From NCBI RefSeq assembly GCF_913774235.1, contig NZ_CAJYDW010000017.1:372001-436000 (forward strand): DNA of 64,000 nt, written 5' to 3'. The notes under the pieces were generated by a model. That model had not been told where the DNA came from. It saw only the letters and a list, made by a program, of their open reading frames with translations, and searched no databases. The translations under genes and the position numbers were made by a program. This document shows, one piece after another, positions 45,422 through 58,124 of the stretch (the first letter of the stretch is position 1; the number at the start of each line of letters is the position of its first letter). The stretch is from an uncultured Pseudomonas sp. (GTDB taxonomy: Bacteria > Pseudomonadota > Gammaproteobacteria > Pseudomonadales > Pseudomonadaceae).

Positions 45422-46624
45422 ATGATGGCCGATAGTTTTTCCGAGCGGGCAGTGCAAAGTCTGCTGGATACCGATTTCTACAAGCTCACCATGATGCAGG
45501 CCGTCCTGCATAACTATCCCAATGCGGAAGTCGAGTGGGCCTTCCGTTGCCGTAACGACGAAGACCTGCGGCCCTATCATCAGGCCATCCAGGCGGAAAT
45601 CGACGCCCTCGCCGACGTCGCTATCAGCGACAGCCAACTGGCCTTTCTCGAGCGCATCCCCTTCATCACCCCCGACTTCATCCGCTTCCTGCGGCTGTTT
45701 CGCTTCAATCCATCCTATGTGTTCCTCGGCGAGGAAGAGGGTCGCTTCACCCTGACCCTTAAGGGTCCCTGGCTGCATCTCATCCTCTTCGAGGTGCCGA
45801 TCCTGGCGCTGATCAGCGAGGTGCGCAATCGCCACCGGCATGCCGAGCTGCCGCTGCAGGTGGCCCGGGATCAGCTCTATCGCAAGTTCGACTGGCTGGC
45901 CCGAGAGGCGGGTGCCGACGAGCTGGCCGAATTCAAGATGGCCGACTTCGGCACCCGGCGGCGTTTCTCCTATGGCGTGCAGGAAATGGTGGTGCGCAGC
46001 CTGAGGGACGACTTCCCCGGTCGCTTCGTCGGTACCAGCAACGTGCATCTGGCCTGGGAGCTGGGTGTTGCGCCCCTGGGTACCATGGCCCACGAGTGGC
46101 TGATGGCCCACCAGCAGTTGGGACCGCGACTGATCGACAGCCAGATCGCCGCGCTCGACTGCTGGGTGCGGGAGTATCGCGGCCAGCTGGGTATCGCCCT
46201 GACCGATACCATCACCATGGACGCCTTCCTGCGCGATTTCGATCTCTACTTCGCCAAGCTCTTCGACGGCCTGCGCCACGACAGCGGCGATCCGCTGCAG
46301 TGGGCGGAGAAAGCTATCGCCCATTACCAGCAACTTGGCATAGATCCCCTGACCAAGACCCTGGTGTTCTCCGATTCACTGAATCTGGAAAAGGCGCTCG
46401 CCCTGTTCCGTGCCCTGCGCGAGCGGATCAACGTCAGCTTCGGCATAGGCACTCACTTCACCTGCGACATCCCCGGGGTGCAGCCGATGAACATGGTGCT
46501 CAAGATGAGTCGCTGCAACGGCCAGCCGGTGGCCAAGATTTCCGACGCCCCAGGCAAGTCCCAGGGGGGCGAGCCGGATTTCCTGCACTATCTCAGGCAC
46601 GTCTTCCAGGTCGACGGCGCCTAA
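45422..46624 (+). CDS. pncB: Nicotinate phosphoribosyltransferase
   Basis: A 400-aa PncB, converting nicotinate and PRPP to NaMN in the Preiss-Handler NAD pathway. [17 protein letters not shown] (phosphate-binding N-terminus), [18 protein letters not shown] with the active-site His-like motif, [13 protein letters not shown] and [15 protein letters not shown] are all conserved. The start is ATG 45422 (a second ATG follows). Confidence 0.96.
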   Translation: MMADSFSERAVQSLLDTDFYKLTMMQAVLHNYPNAEVEWAFRCRNDEDLRPYHQAIQAEIDALADVAISDSQLAFLERIPFITPDFIRFLRLFRFNPSYVFLGEEEGRFTLTLKGPWLHLILFEVPILALISEVRNRHRHAELPLQVARDQLYRKFDWLAREAGADELAEFKMADFGTRRRFSYGVQEMVVRSLRDDFPGRFVGTSNVHLAWELGVAPLGTMAHEWLMAHQQLGPRLIDSQIAALDCWVREYRGQLGIALTDTITMDAFLRDFDLYFAKLFDGLRHDSGDPLQWAEKAIAHYQQLGIDPLTKTLVFSDSLNLEKALALFRALRERINVSFGIGTHFTCDIPGVQPMNMVLKMSRCNGQPVAKISDAPGKSQGGEPDFLHYLRHVFQVDGA

Positions 46625-46647
46625 GTTCCGAGCGCCGCCGCTTGGGC

Positions 46648-48283
<1,636 letters not shown>

Positions 48284-48293
48284 CTAGTGGCCG

Positions 48294-51200
48294 TCAGGCC
48301 TTGGTTGGCTTGGGATCCTCGGCTTCCTGCTGGGCATCCCCTTCAGGTAGGAAAGACTTTTTGCCCAGTTGTTTCTCTGCGCCGTGACGATTCTTCAGGG
48401 TGATCTCCATCTGCGGCGTCGATAGCAGGTTGATGCCCGCGTCGCGTAGCAGCTGGTCGATGCGCCGGATCAGCTCGTCGGTGGCGGCGCTACGGTCGCC
48501 CAGTTCGCGCACATAGATGCGCAGTTCGTGGTCCAGGGTGCTGGCGCCGTAGTGGATGATGTACAGCGAGGGCTCCGGGTCGTGCAGCACCCGCGAGTTC
48601 TCCTTCACCGCCTGCATGATCAGCCGTTGCGCCTCGGCCAGGTCACTGCCGCGGTTGATGCCGAAGGTCAGCACGATGCGGGTGACGGTATCGGTCAGCG
48701 TCCAGTTGATCAGCTGGCTGGTGACGAAGGTCTTGTTGGGCACCACCACCGACTTGCGGTCAGCGTCGGTGATGTGGGTGGCGCGAATGCGGATCTTGTT
48801 CACCGTGCCGGTCACGTTGCCGATGGTGATGAGGTCGCCCACGCGCACCGGGCGCTCGAAGAGGATGATCAGGCCGGAGATGAAGTTACCGAAGATCTCC
48901 TGCAGACCGAAACCCAGGCCGACGGAGAGCGCGGTGGCCAGCCACTGCAGCTTGTCCCAGCTCACCCCGAGGGTCGCCAGGGTGGTGACGACACCGACCC
49001 CGACGATGACGTAGGAGAGCAGGGTGGTGGTGGCGTAGGCGCTGCCCTGGGCCAGATTGAGGCGCGACAGCACCAGCACCTCCAGCAGGCCGGGCAGGTT
49101 GCGCGCCAGGGCGACGGTGAGGCCGGCGATGACCAGGGCGATGATGAACACCCGCAGGGTCAGGGGCACCTCGGTGGCGGTGGCGCCGGTGCCGCTGGTG
49201 TACTGGTAGAGGGTGACGTTGTCCAGGTAGGAGAACACCGCCACCACGTCGGCCCAGACCAGGTAGAGCACGCCGAGGAAGGCCAGCAGCAGACTCAGGC
49301 GCAGCAGGCGCGAGGACTGCTGGTTGACCTGCTCCATGTCCAGGGTCGGCTCCTGCACCACCTCGACGCCCTCGGCGTCTTCCTGCTGCGCCTGGCGCTT
49401 CTGCAGGGCGCGCTGGTAGGCCAGGCGCCGCGCGGCCACGCTCAGGCCGCGGGTCAGGGTGGCTTCCAGGATGATCCAGGCCATCAGCACATAGAGGGTG
49501 TCCACCAGCCGATCGGTGAGCTTGAGTGCGGTGTAGTAGTAGCCGAACAGCACGGCGAAGAACAGCACGGCCGGGATGGCGGTGATCATCAGACCGAGCA
49601 GCAGGCGGAAGAACGGCAGGCGCTCTCGGGCGCTGGCGTTGAGCAGCGAGCGACCCAGCATCCAGGCCAGGCTGGCGTAGGCCACCAGTACGATGAGGAT
49701 GCCCAGGACGTCGTCGGCGAGCCCCGCCAGCTGGCGTTCGGCAATGGCCACCACCGCCATCAGCGCCAGTGCCAGCAGGCCCACGCGGCGTACCAGGCGG
49801 CGCAGGGACTGGGCCTGGGGGCGAGCCCAGCGGAAGTGGGTCTCGGCCACGCCGCCGGAAGCCAGCAGGCGATACACCGTATAGAACACCAGCCAGCCGG
49901 CGGCGATCTCCAGCAGGGCCGCGCCGATGGCGGCGTTGACTCCGCGTTCGTCACCCTCCAGGGCGACACCGCCCAACCAGAGCACCAGGCTCGCCGGCAG
50001 GCCGAGCAGGACGGTGAGCAGGATGGCCTGGGGCGTGTGCAGCTGGCTATCGCGCTGGTAGTGACCGATGTCCCGATTGAGCTTGCGCACGCGGGCATAG
50101 AGCCGCGGGCGCTGCCAGATCAGGGTGGCGAAGGCCAGTACCAGGGGCAGCAGCAGCAGGGGCCGCTCGGCCAGGCCCACATAGAGTTCGTGCAGGCTGG
50201 AGCCCCAGGGCACGTCCCGCAGTTGTTGCATCAGCTTGAGCGGGGCGGTCTTGACCCAGTTCCAATCCAGCGGCTTGTTGCTGGGAATCCAGAACATCTG
50301 CTCGTCGAGGGTGCCGCGCAGATTGGTGATGGTGCTTTGCAACTGGCGCTGGTTGAGCTGTAGGTCGATGGATTCGCTGAGCAGGGCATTGAGCTCGGTA
50401 TTCAGGCGCTCCTGCAATTCGCTGCGGGTCTTGAGCAGGTCGAGCAGTTGCTGCCGCAACTGGGGCGTGACCTTTTCCGGCGGCTGCTGGGCCAGCAGGT
50501 TGCTGACGTAGCTGTCGGGATTGGCGATCTGGGCACGCTGCTGGTTCAGCTCGAACTGATAGAGGCGCAAGTCGGCGATGTCGTCGGTGAGGTCCTTGTT
50601 CAACTTGACCGACGGCAGGGCGGCGCGCTGCTGGTAGAGCAGCTTGGAGAGCAGCACGCTGCCCTTGAGCACGCCGATCTGCTGCTCCATGGTTTCGCTG
50701 GTCTGCTTGAGCTGATCCAGCTGCTGGCGGGCCTCGAGGTTGCGCCGATTGAGGTCGTTGAGACGGTCGGTGGCGCGCAGCAGGTAGTCGGACAGCTGCA
50801 GATTGAGGCCGGTCTCCTGGGACAGGACATCATCGCCGGCGGTCTTCTCCGACTCCCGCGAGGCCTCGGCCAGGGTCTTCTCCGATTGCTGGCGGCGCTT
50901 GCCGCTGATCAGCGTCTGTAGGTCCAGGGTTTCCTGTTCGTAGCGCTTGACCTGTTCGGTGAAGAGTTCGCGGCGGATGGCGCCCAGGTCCTGCAGCACG
51001 CTGTTGCCAGCCAGCTCCTGGCGCAGCAACTGAATCTGGGCGGTGTCGGCGGCCTGCTCGGCGAGCAACTGGTTGCGTCGCTCGCTGGTCAGGGGCTTGT
51101 TGTTCTCGCGACCGCTCTTGAGCAGATCGGCGATCTGCTGCAGCCGAGTCTGCAGGTTGGCGATGTCCACCTGGGCGCGCTCGGGGCGGGTCTGGGCGTT

Positions 51201-51638
51201 AATCACCAGGCTGTTGGCTGCGTTGAGGTCGTCCTGCACGCTGTTGAGCGCCAGACTGGTCTCGCTCAGGCGCTGCTCCAGGGCCTGGGGCGTGGCCCCG
51301 GCGTAGCGCTGCTCGGCCGGCTTGACCGGTTCGGCGCGCAGCCGGGCGAGCTGGCGCTGGGCATCCTTGGTCTGCTGCGGCGCCTGGGCCAATTGCTGGC
51401 GCAGGTCGGCCAGCTGCTTGACGTACTGGTCGCGCTGGTCGAGCAGCTTCAGCGTCTGCTGCAGGCTATCCTGGGCGGCGGCCTGCTCGGCAGCGGGCAG
51501 CTTGCGCGCGGCCAGACCGTCCAGGCTCTGCTGGACCTGTTGCGCATCGGGCGGCCCGGAATCCTGGGCGACGACAGGGAAGGTGAACAGGCAGCTGCAG
51601 AGGGCGGCAGCGCGGAGCAGAGCGGACAGGCGATGCAT
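48294..51638 (-). CDS. mscK: Potassium-dependent mechanosensitive channel MscK/KefA-like
   Basis: A 1114-aa large MscS-superfamily channel. A signal peptide (LLRAAALCSCLFTFPVVA, residues about 7-24) and a periplasmic coiled-coil domain at about 25-470 precede roughly 11 TMs (about 490-900). The MscS pore and beta-domain are at about 905-1080 (WLATALSVGLGFGLQEIFGNFISGLIILFERPVRVGDLI by region, GTVNKIRIRATHITD). MscK opens under membrane tension and is K+-dependent in E. coli. Confidence 0.9.
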   Translation of the reverse strand: MHRLSALLRAAALCSCLFTFPVVAQDSGPPDAQQVQQSLDGLAARKLPAAEQAAAQDSLQQTLKLLDQRDQYVKQLADLRQQLAQAPQQTKDAQRQLARLRAEPVKPAEQRYAGATPQALEQRLSETSLALNSVQDDLNAANSLVINAQTRPERAQVDIANLQTRLQQIADLLKSGRENNKPLTSERRNQLLAEQAADTAQIQLLRQELAGNSVLQDLGAIRRELFTEQVKRYEQETLDLQTLISGKRRQQSEKTLAEASRESEKTAGDDVLSQETGLNLQLSDYLLRATDRLNDLNRRNLEARQQLDQLKQTSETMEQQIGVLKGSVLLSKLLYQQRAALPSVKLNKDLTDDIADLRLYQFELNQQRAQIANPDSYVSNLLAQQPPEKVTPQLRQQLLDLLKTRSELQERLNTELNALLSESIDLQLNQRQLQSTITNLRGTLDEQMFWIPSNKPLDWNWVKTAPLKLMQQLRDVPWGSSLHELYVGLAERPLLLLPLVLAFATLIWQRPRLYARVRKLNRDIGHYQRDSQLHTPQAILLTVLLGLPASLVLWLGGVALEGDERGVNAAIGAALLEIAAGWLVFYTVYRLLASGGVAETHFRWARPQAQSLRRLVRRVGLLALALMAVVAIAERQLAGLADDVLGILIVLVAYASLAWMLGRSLLNASARERLPFFRLLLGLMITAIPAVLFFAVLFGYYYTALKLTDRLVDTLYVLMAWIILEATLTRGLSVAARRLAYQRALQKRQAQQEDAEGVEVVQEPTLDMEQVNQQSSRLLRLSLLLAFLGVLYLVWADVVAVFSYLDNVTLYQYTSGTGATATEVPLTLRVFIIALVIAGLTVALARNLPGLLEVLVLSRLNLAQGSAYATTTLLSYVIVGVGVVTTLATLGVSWDKLQWLATALSVGLGFGLQEIFGNFISGLIILFERPVRVGDLITIGNVTGTVNKIRIRATHITDADRKSVVVPNKTFVTSQLINWTLTDTVTRIVLTFGINRGSDLAEAQRLIMQAVKENSRVLHDPEPSLYIIHYGASTLDHELRIYVRELGDRSAATDELIRRIDQLLRDAGINLLSTPQMEITLKNRHGAEKQLGKKSFLPEGDAQQEAEDPKPTKA

Positions 51639-51736
51639 GCGGCAGGCGTCGGGCAGTGGAAAGGCGCGAGGTTAAAGCGGTGCTGCCGAGGGCGCAAGGC
51701 GGCACCCTTCAAGCCGCGAACCCTGTTCATCCGCGG

Positions 51737-53476
51737 TTAAAGAAAGAGCGCGGGTCCGCTGCTCTGGCCTTCGGGAAACTTCACGCCGACCTTGCGCACG
51801 CGCTTGTTCTCGATGGCCGCGACGATCCACACCAGGCCGTTCCATTCCACCAGGTCGCCGACGATGGGTTCGCCGCCGATCTCGTGGGTGATGAAGCTGC
51901 CGAGGCGTTGGTTGCCGTCCACCTCGCCCAGTTGCAGGCCGTACAACGCGGCCACGGCGCTGAGTTCGGCGTCGGCTTCCAGGACGAAGTCGCCGAAGAA
52001 TCTCTGGGTCTGCTGCGGCGCCTGGCTGAACAACCGGCCCAGGGCCGGCAGGTCGTGCTCGTGGCCGACCACGCAGAGGATGTCGCCGGCTTCCAGGGTG
52101 GTGCTGCCGGAAGGGTGCAGCAGCGTTTCACCGCGGAACAGCGCAGCGATACGGGTGCCCTCGGGCATCTTCAGCTCGCGCAGGGCGGCGCCGATGCACC
52201 ATTTCTCGGCGCCCAGACGATAGATGAACAGCTCCCACTCGCTGGTGGGATGCACCTGCAGGCCGGCACGGGAGAAGGGCGCCGGTTCCGGGGGAACCGT
52301 CACCTTGAGCAGCTTGGCCGCCAGCGGCAGGCTGGAGCCCTGCACCAGCAGCGACACCAGCACGATGAAGAAGGCGACGTTGAAGAACAGCTGCGCCTGG
52401 GGCAAGCCGGCCATCATCGGGAAGACCGCGAGAATGATGGGTACCGCGCCACGCAGGCCGACCCAGGCGATGAAGGCCTTCTCGCGATCATGGAAGGCGC
52501 GGAACGGCAGCAGGCCGATGGCCACCGACAGCGGACGGGCGACCAGGATCATCCACAGCGCCAAGCCCAGGGCCGGTAGGGCGATGGGCAGCAGGTTGTG
52601 GGGTTCCACCAGCAGCCCCAGCACCAGGAACATGCCGATCTGCGCCAGCCAGGCCATGCCGTCGAGCATGTGCAGCATGCCGTGGCGGCTGCGGATCGGC
52701 AGATTGCCCATCAGCAGACCGGCCAGGTACACGGCGAGGATGCCGCTGCCGTGGGCGGCGTTGGTCAGGGCGAAGATCAGCAGACCACCGCTGATGGCCA
52801 GCAGCGGATAGAGGCCGTCGGCGAGGTGGATGCGGTTGATCAGCTGCAGCAGCAGCCAGCCCCCGCCGAGACCGATCACCCCGCCGATGGCGAATTCGCT
52901 GACGAAATGGCCGAGCAGACTCCAGCTGAAGCCGCTCTGGCCACTGGCGAGCATGTCGATCAGGGTGACGGTGAGAAACACTGCCATGGGGTCGTTGCTG
53001 CCGGATTCGATCTCCAGGCTGGCGGTGACCCGTTCGTTGAGGCCGCGACCGCCGAGCAGGGAGAACACCGCCGCGGCGTCCGTGGAGCCGACGATGGCAC
53101 CGATCAGCAGGCCCTGCAGCAGGCTGAGATCGAACAGCCAGGCCGCGGCGACGCCGGTCAGGCCGGTGGTGATCATCACCCCCACGGTAGCCAGCGACAG
53201 CGCCGGCCAGAGCGCCACCCGGAAGCTCGACACCCGGGTGCGCATGCCACCGTCGAGCAGGATCACCGCCAGCGCCAGGTTGCCCACCAGGTAGGCCATG
53301 GGATAGTTGTCGAAGGCGATGTGGCCGGGACCATCTACCCCGGCGAACATGCCGACCACCAGGAAGATCACCAGGATCGGGATGCCGACCCGCGAGGAAA
53401 TCGAGCTGACCAGAATCGACAGGCCGATCAGCACCGCACCGATCAAGAACAAGCTGTTGATGGTGACGGCGTCCAA
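51737..53476 (-). CDS. nhaP2: K+/H+ antiporter NhaP2 (CvrA)
   Basis: A 579-aa CPA1 antiporter. TMs run through residues about 5-390 ([58 protein letters not shown]). A TrkA-C (RCK) region at about 400-480 and a CorC/HlyC-type domain at the end follow. It expels K+ in exchange for H+. The start is TTG 53476: CAGGAG lies 6 bp upstream, and the homologous protein starts with the same DAVTINSLF context. Confidence 0.9.
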   Translation of the reverse strand: MDAVTINSLFLIGAVLIGLSILVSSISSRVGIPILVIFLVVGMFAGVDGPGHIAFDNYPMAYLVGNLALAVILLDGGMRTRVSSFRVALWPALSLATVGVMITTGLTGVAAAWLFDLSLLQGLLIGAIVGSTDAAAVFSLLGGRGLNERVTASLEIESGSNDPMAVFLTVTLIDMLASGQSGFSWSLLGHFVSEFAIGGVIGLGGGWLLLQLINRIHLADGLYPLLAISGGLLIFALTNAAHGSGILAVYLAGLLMGNLPIRSRHGMLHMLDGMAWLAQIGMFLVLGLLVEPHNLLPIALPALGLALWMILVARPLSVAIGLLPFRAFHDREKAFIAWVGLRGAVPIILAVFPMMAGLPQAQLFFNVAFFIVLVSLLVQGSSLPLAAKLLKVTVPPEPAPFSRAGLQVHPTSEWELFIYRLGAEKWCIGAALRELKMPEGTRIAALFRGETLLHPSGSTTLEAGDILCVVGHEHDLPALGRLFSQAPQQTQRFFGDFVLEADAELSAVAALYGLQLGEVDGNQRLGSFITHEIGGEPIVGDLVEWNGLVWIVAAIENKRVRKVGVKFPEGQSSGPALFL

Positions 53477-53605
53477 GCGCGACTCCTGTAACAAAGGATT
53501 GAATAGCCTGGGGATTTAACCCGCTGGACGGCCAGGGTGTCAAAGCGCAGCGCCGCCGGTAGCGGAGGAAGGCGGTACACTGTAGGGCTGACGCTGGAGT
53601 ATCCC

Positions 53606-54442
53606 ATGAATTACCGACACGCCTTCCACGCCGGCAACCACGCCGATGTCTTCAAGCACCTCACCCTGTTGCGCCTGGCCGCGCTGCTGGCGCGCAAGGA
53701 GGCACCCTTCGTCTATCTGGACAGCCACTCCGGGGTCGGGCGCTACGACCTCGCCGGCGACCAGGCCAGCCGTACCGATGAGTGGCGGGAGGGCATCGGC
53801 CGGCTGTGGGCGCGAGACGATGCCCCGGCGGCCTTCGCCGGCTATCGGGAAGCGGTGGCGGCGCTCAACCCCGATGGCGCCTTGCGCTACTACCCGGGTT
53901 CACCCGAGTTGATGCGCCAGGCCCTGCGCGACCAGGATCGACTGCTGCTCAATGAGTTGCATCCCGAGGACGGGCGGTTGCTCAAGGAGAACATGGCGGG
54001 TGATCGCCGGGTGGCGGTGCATCAGAAGGATGGCTGGCTGCTACCGCGCGCCCTGCTGCCGGTGCCCGAGCGCCGGGCACTGCTGCTGATCGATCCGCCC
54101 TTCGAGAAGGCCGATGAACTGGAGCGTTGCGTCAAGGCGGTGCAGGAAGCCATCGGCCGCATGCGCCAAACGGTGATCGCCCTTTGGTATCCAATCAAGG
54201 ACCGCCGTCAGCTCAAGAGATTCTATGCGGGGCTGCAGAACAGTGGCGCACCCAAGCTATTGAGGGCCGAACTGCTAGTCAATCCGGCGGACGATCCGAC
54301 CCGGCTCAATGGCTCTGGGCTGGCTATCGTCAATGCGCCCTGGGGACTGGAGGAGGAGTTGCGTGACCTGCTGCCCTGGCTGGCCCAGCACCTGGCCCAG
54401 ACTGAAGGCAGCAGCCAGCTGGACTGGTTGATTGCCGAATAG
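53606..54442 (+). CDS. rlmJ: 23S rRNA (adenine-2030-N6)-methyltransferase RlmJ
   Basis: A 278-aa enzyme. MNYRHAFHAGNHADVFKHL is the family start, followed by YLDSHSGVGRYDL (SAM site region) and the catalytic LLLIDPPFEKADEL (DPPF motif, N6-adenine methylase type). It methylates A2030 in domain V-adjacent 23S rRNA. It diverges from nhaP2 by about 130 bp. Confidence 0.95.
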   Translation: MNYRHAFHAGNHADVFKHLTLLRLAALLARKEAPFVYLDSHSGVGRYDLAGDQASRTDEWREGIGRLWARDDAPAAFAGYREAVAALNPDGALRYYPGSPELMRQALRDQDRLLLNELHPEDGRLLKENMAGDRRVAVHQKDGWLLPRALLPVPERRALLLIDPPFEKADELERCVKAVQEAIGRMRQTVIALWYPIKDRRQLKRFYAGLQNSGAPKLLRAELLVNPADDPTRLNGSGLAIVNAPWGLEEELRDLLPWLAQHLAQTEGSSQLDWLIAE

Positions 54443-54507
54443 CGGAACCAGGGGCGGGCGGCGCCAGCGGACGAAAGGCCGTCCGGCAGCGCGCAGGGCC
54501 TCGCTGC

Positions 54508-55167
54508 CTAGCGCGCCAGGCTCGGCGGCAGGCAGACGCCGGTGCCGGCCAGGCCACAATAGCCGTTGGGATTCTTCGCCAGGTACTGCTGGTGATAGGC
54601 CTCGGCATAGTAGAAGGGCGGCAGTGGGGCGATCTCGGTGGTGATCTCGCCATAGCCCGCCTCGGCCAGCTTGGCCTGGAAGGCCGCCTGGCTGGCCTCG
54701 AAGGCTTCCCGCTGGCTGTCGTCGGCGTAATAGAGCGCCGAGCGATACTGGGTACCGACGTCGTTGCCCTGGCGCATGCCCTGGGTCGGATCGTGGGCTT
54801 CCCAGAACACCTTGAGCAGCGCCTCCAGCGAGGTCTGGGCGGGATCGAACACCACCAGTACCACCTCGGTATGGCCAGTCAGCCCCGAGCAGACCTCTTC
54901 GTAGGTCGGATTGGGCGTATAGCCGCCGGCGTAACCCGCGGCGGTGGTCCAGACCCCCGGTTGCTGCCAGAAACGGCGCTCGACACCCCAGAAGCAGCCC
55001 ATGCCGACCACCAGACTCTGCAGGCCGGCGGGGAAGGGACCCTGCAGCGGATTGCCGTTGACGTAGTGGGCAGCGGGGACGGCCATGGGTGTCTCGCGGC
55101 CGGGCAAGGCTTGGTCGGCGGCGGGCAGGTGGCTCTTCTTGGTCAGAATTTCGGAACGCAGGACCAT
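54508..55167 (-). CDS. msrA: Peptide-methionine (S)-S-oxide reductase MsrA
   Basis: A 219-aa MsrA. The catalytic GCFWG has C58. [32 protein letters not shown] (substrate and fold region, by ends) and the resolving Cys near the C-terminus ([14 protein letters not shown]) are present. It repairs oxidised methionine with thioredoxin. It is convergent with rlmJ. Confidence 0.96.
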   Translation of the reverse strand: MVLRSEILTKKSHLPAADQALPGRETPMAVPAAHYVNGNPLQGPFPAGLQSLVVGMGCFWGVERRFWQQPGVWTTAAGYAGGYTPNPTYEEVCSGLTGHTEVVLVVFDPAQTSLEALLKVFWEAHDPTQGMRQGNDVGTQYRSALYYADDSQREAFEASQAAFQAKLAEAGYGEITTEIAPLPPFYYAEAYHQQYLAKNPNGYCGLAGTGVCLPPSLAR

Positions 55168-55247
55168 GGGTTACCTCGTGGGGGAAGGCCTGGCGAATAC
55201 GCCTCGTTGGCAAGGTCGCCCAGGCAGGATCGGCGCCGCTCGGCGGT

Positions 55248-57854
55248 TCAGCGCACCGGCAGGTAGCGCGCCAGCGCGGTTTCGAGCTGCTCGGCCGGGA
55301 TCGGCTTGTCGAACAGATAGCCCTGGCCGATATCGCAACGATGATGGCGCAGGAAAGCCAACTGCTCGGTCGTCTCTATGCCCTCGGCAACCACCTCCAG
55401 CCGGAGGTTGTGGGCCATGGCGATCACCGCGGAGGTGATTTCCATGTCGTCCTGGTTGTCCGGGATGTCCTTGATGAAACTCCTGTCGATCTTGATGATG
55501 TCGATGGGGAATTTTTTCAAGTAGCTGAGCGACGAATAACCGGTGCCGAAATCGTCCATCGCCAGACTCATGCCCAGGCGCTTGAGGGCCTCCAGGGTTT
55601 CGCGGGTGGCGTCGGTGGCGTCCAGCAGCAGGCTCTCGGTCAGCTCCAGCTCCAGGCGCTCCGGGGCGATGCGCTCTTCGTCGAGGATGGTGACGAAGGA
55701 CTGTACCAGTTCGGGGTCGGTGAACTGCTTGGGCGAGAGGTTGATGGCGATCTGCAGATCGCCGAAGCCCATCGCGGCCAGCCGGTGCAGCTGGCGGCAG
55801 ACCTCACGGATGATCCATTTGCCGATGGGAATGATCAGACCGGTTTCTTCGGCGATGCTGATGAACTGGTCCGGGCGGATCATGCCCTTTTCCGGGTGCT
55901 GCCAGCGGATCAGTGCCTCCAGGCCCAGCAATCGGGCGCGCTTCAGGCAGACCTTGGGCTGGTAGTGCAACAGGAGTTCGTTCTGTTCGAGGGCACGGCG
56001 CAGGTTGTTCTGCATGAACAGCTTGTTGCTGGCTTCGGCGATCAGCGCCTCGGTGAAGATCTGGACCTGGTGGCCACCATTGGCCTTGGCGCGATGCAGC
56101 GCGAGGCCGGCATGCTTGATCAGGGTCTGGGGATCGGTTTCGTGCGGGCGCGCGGTAGTCAGGCCGATCGAGCAGCTGATCAAGGTGGGGTGGCCGTCCA
56201 CGTAGAGTGGCGGATCGAGGGCCACCAGGGTATCGCGGGCCAGGGCGGCGGCGGCAATGGCGTCCATTCCCTCCAGCAGCACGGCGAATTCGTTGCTGGC
56301 GATGCGGGCGATCAGCGCGCTCTTGCCCAGGGCGGTGCGCAGGCGGCGGGCCAGCCCGACCAGCAACTGGTCGCCGATGCGATGGCCCAGGCTATCGTTG
56401 ACCCGCTTGAAGTTGTCGACGTCCACCAGCAGCAGCGAGTGTTCGCGGCTGGCGTTGGACTGCTCCAGACGTGCTTCCAGGCGAGCGATGAAATGGCTGC
56501 GGTTGGCCAGGCCGGTGAGGCTGTCGCGGAAGGCGATTTCGTCATTGTGCTGGTGGGCGAAACGCGTCTTGCTGGTGTCCTGGAAGATCCCCAGGTAGCC
56601 CTGCAGGTCGCCGCTGGGCTGCAGGATCTTGGAGATCGAGAGCAGGCCCCAGTAGCTTTCGCCGTCGCGCCGGTAGCAGCGCATCTCGCCTTGCCAGCTG
56701 TCCTGGTGCGCGAGGCGCTGCCAGGCTTCGTAGAGCAATTCGCTCCAGTTCTCCAGGGCCGGCAGGGAGTCGATGAGCATGCCCTGGGCCTGGGTGATGG
56801 GATGGCCGGTGATCCGGGCGAAGCTGTCGGTGGCATGTTCCAGCCGACCCTGGGCATCGAGCAGGAGGAAGGCATCGGTGCTGGCTTCCATGACCCGGGT
56901 GAGCGGGTGGGTCAGCTCCGGCGGGCTCGCTGCGCTGTGGATGAGTGCGGCCAGGCAATCGGCCAGGCTGCGGGCGAAGGCAACGTCTTCCGGCGTCCAG
57001 GTGGCGGCCTGTTGGCGTCTCAGACAGAGCACGCCGACCAGGTGCCCGTCCTGGAGCAGCGCCACGTCCAGGGCGGTTCCGCCACCGGTGTTGGGGGCCT
57101 GCAGTACCTGGCTCGCCTCTTCGATCACCTGCTGCTCACGCAACAGGCGGCGGTACTCGGTGCACAGCGCGGTGATCCGGTCATCACTGGTCAGACCGCT
57201 CAGACCATTGCCGTCCAGACGCCACAGGCCAACGTGGTCCACGTCGAAGGCCGCGGCTCCCTGGTCGAGGATGAGTTGCGCCAGCTCGGCGTCCGTCACG
57301 TCCTGGCACAAGGCCAGGCGGGACAGGCCGAGCAGCAGGTCCTGGCGGGCCTGGGCGATCGCCAGGCGGCGCTGGTGGTGATCCTGATTGTCCTGCAGCA
57401 GGGCGAGGCTGGAGCGTAGCGCCAGGGTATGGGCTTCCCACTGGCTGGAGAGCGCATCGTCATTGGCGACCCGCAGCAGATAGCCGCGCAGCAGTGGGCG
57501 GCCATGGCGCTGCAGGCTTTCGCCCACTTCGACGACCTGGCAGGGCGCGCTGGGGGAATGGAACAGGTAACGCACCTGGTAGCTGCCGTGTTCGGCGAGC
57601 TGCAACTGGATCTCTTCGTGCAGCCGGTGACGGACGCTGGGTTCCATCAGGCTGGCATAGGGCGCATCGATGAGCGAGCAGAGCGCCGGAGCAGGCAGGC
57701 CAAGGCTGGCATCGCAACGCGGATCGAGATAGAGCATCGCCCAGGAGGCTTCATTCAGACGCTCGAAGCGCAGCAAGCCCAATCGGGCAGGAGCACTGAG
57801 AGCGCCTGCCTGATCGGCTACCGCGGCATCGGCAGCGTCGGAATGAATACTCAT
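55248..57854 (-). CDS. Diguanylate cyclase/phosphodiesterase domain protein (PAS-GAF-PAS-GGDEF-EAL), GGDEF degenerate
   Basis: An 868-aa cytosolic signalling protein. PAS at about 20-140, GAF at about 155-300, PAS at about 320-440, GGDEF at about 445-610 and EAL at about 625-865. The GGDEF loop is IASNEF, so cyclase activity is unlikely and GTP binding could be regulatory. The EAL domain is intact: EALIRW, NLSPKQF, ELTES, DDFGTGYSS, IKIDRSF, AEGIET and GQGYLF. It therefore probably hydrolyses c-di-GMP. Start ATG 57854; the upstream frame extension was rejected. Confidence 0.9.
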   Translation of the reverse strand: MSIHSDAADAAVADQAGALSAPARLGLLRFERLNEASWAMLYLDPRCDASLGLPAPALCSLIDAPYASLMEPSVRHRLHEEIQLQLAEHGSYQVRYLFHSPSAPCQVVEVGESLQRHGRPLLRGYLLRVANDDALSSQWEAHTLALRSSLALLQDNQDHHQRRLAIAQARQDLLLGLSRLALCQDVTDAELAQLILDQGAAAFDVDHVGLWRLDGNGLSGLTSDDRITALCTEYRRLLREQQVIEEASQVLQAPNTGGGTALDVALLQDGHLVGVLCLRRQQAATWTPEDVAFARSLADCLAALIHSAASPPELTHPLTRVMEASTDAFLLLDAQGRLEHATDSFARITGHPITQAQGMLIDSLPALENWSELLYEAWQRLAHQDSWQGEMRCYRRDGESYWGLLSISKILQPSGDLQGYLGIFQDTSKTRFAHQHNDEIAFRDSLTGLANRSHFIARLEARLEQSNASREHSLLLVDVDNFKRVNDSLGHRIGDQLLVGLARRLRTALGKSALIARIASNEFAVLLEGMDAIAAAALARDTLVALDPPLYVDGHPTLISCSIGLTTARPHETDPQTLIKHAGLALHRAKANGGHQVQIFTEALIAEASNKLFMQNNLRRALEQNELLLHYQPKVCLKRARLLGLEALIRWQHPEKGMIRPDQFISIAEETGLIIPIGKWIIREVCRQLHRLAAMGFGDLQIAINLSPKQFTDPELVQSFVTILDEERIAPERLELELTESLLLDATDATRETLEALKRLGMSLAMDDFGTGYSSLSYLKKFPIDIIKIDRSFIKDIPDNQDDMEITSAVIAMAHNLRLEVVAEGIETTEQLAFLRHHRCDIGQGYLFDKPIPAEQLETALARYLPVR

Positions 57855-58042
57855 GCGCGGGTTCGCGTCCTTGTGAAGACGGATAAGTGTCCTAGGGTTA
57901 TCGGAAAGGATAGACAAATCATTAACCCTTTTTCCTTTCCGCCTCACTGGCGATATCGGATGACTAACAAGGTTGCCCGATCAGACCGGAAGGGCGCAAG
58001 CGCCTGCAGCCGATCGCCATCCTACCTCTTCTCCAGGACAAA

Positions 58043-58072
58043 AAAACAGGAACCCCGCGTGTGCGGGGTTCC
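58043..58072. terminator. Bidirectional terminator after aceF
   Basis: GGAACCCCGC (58049-58058) and GCGGGGTTCC (58063-58072) arms with a 4-nt loop. T-runs occur on both sides (TTTTTT at 58075-58080 on the plus strand; GTTTTTTT on the minus strand). It ends the aceEF operon on the minus strand. Confidence 0.92.
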
Positions 58073-58124
58073 CATTTTTTCAACCGTTGGCCGGTGATCG
58101 CTGGCGAACACCGGCCGTCGGCGG

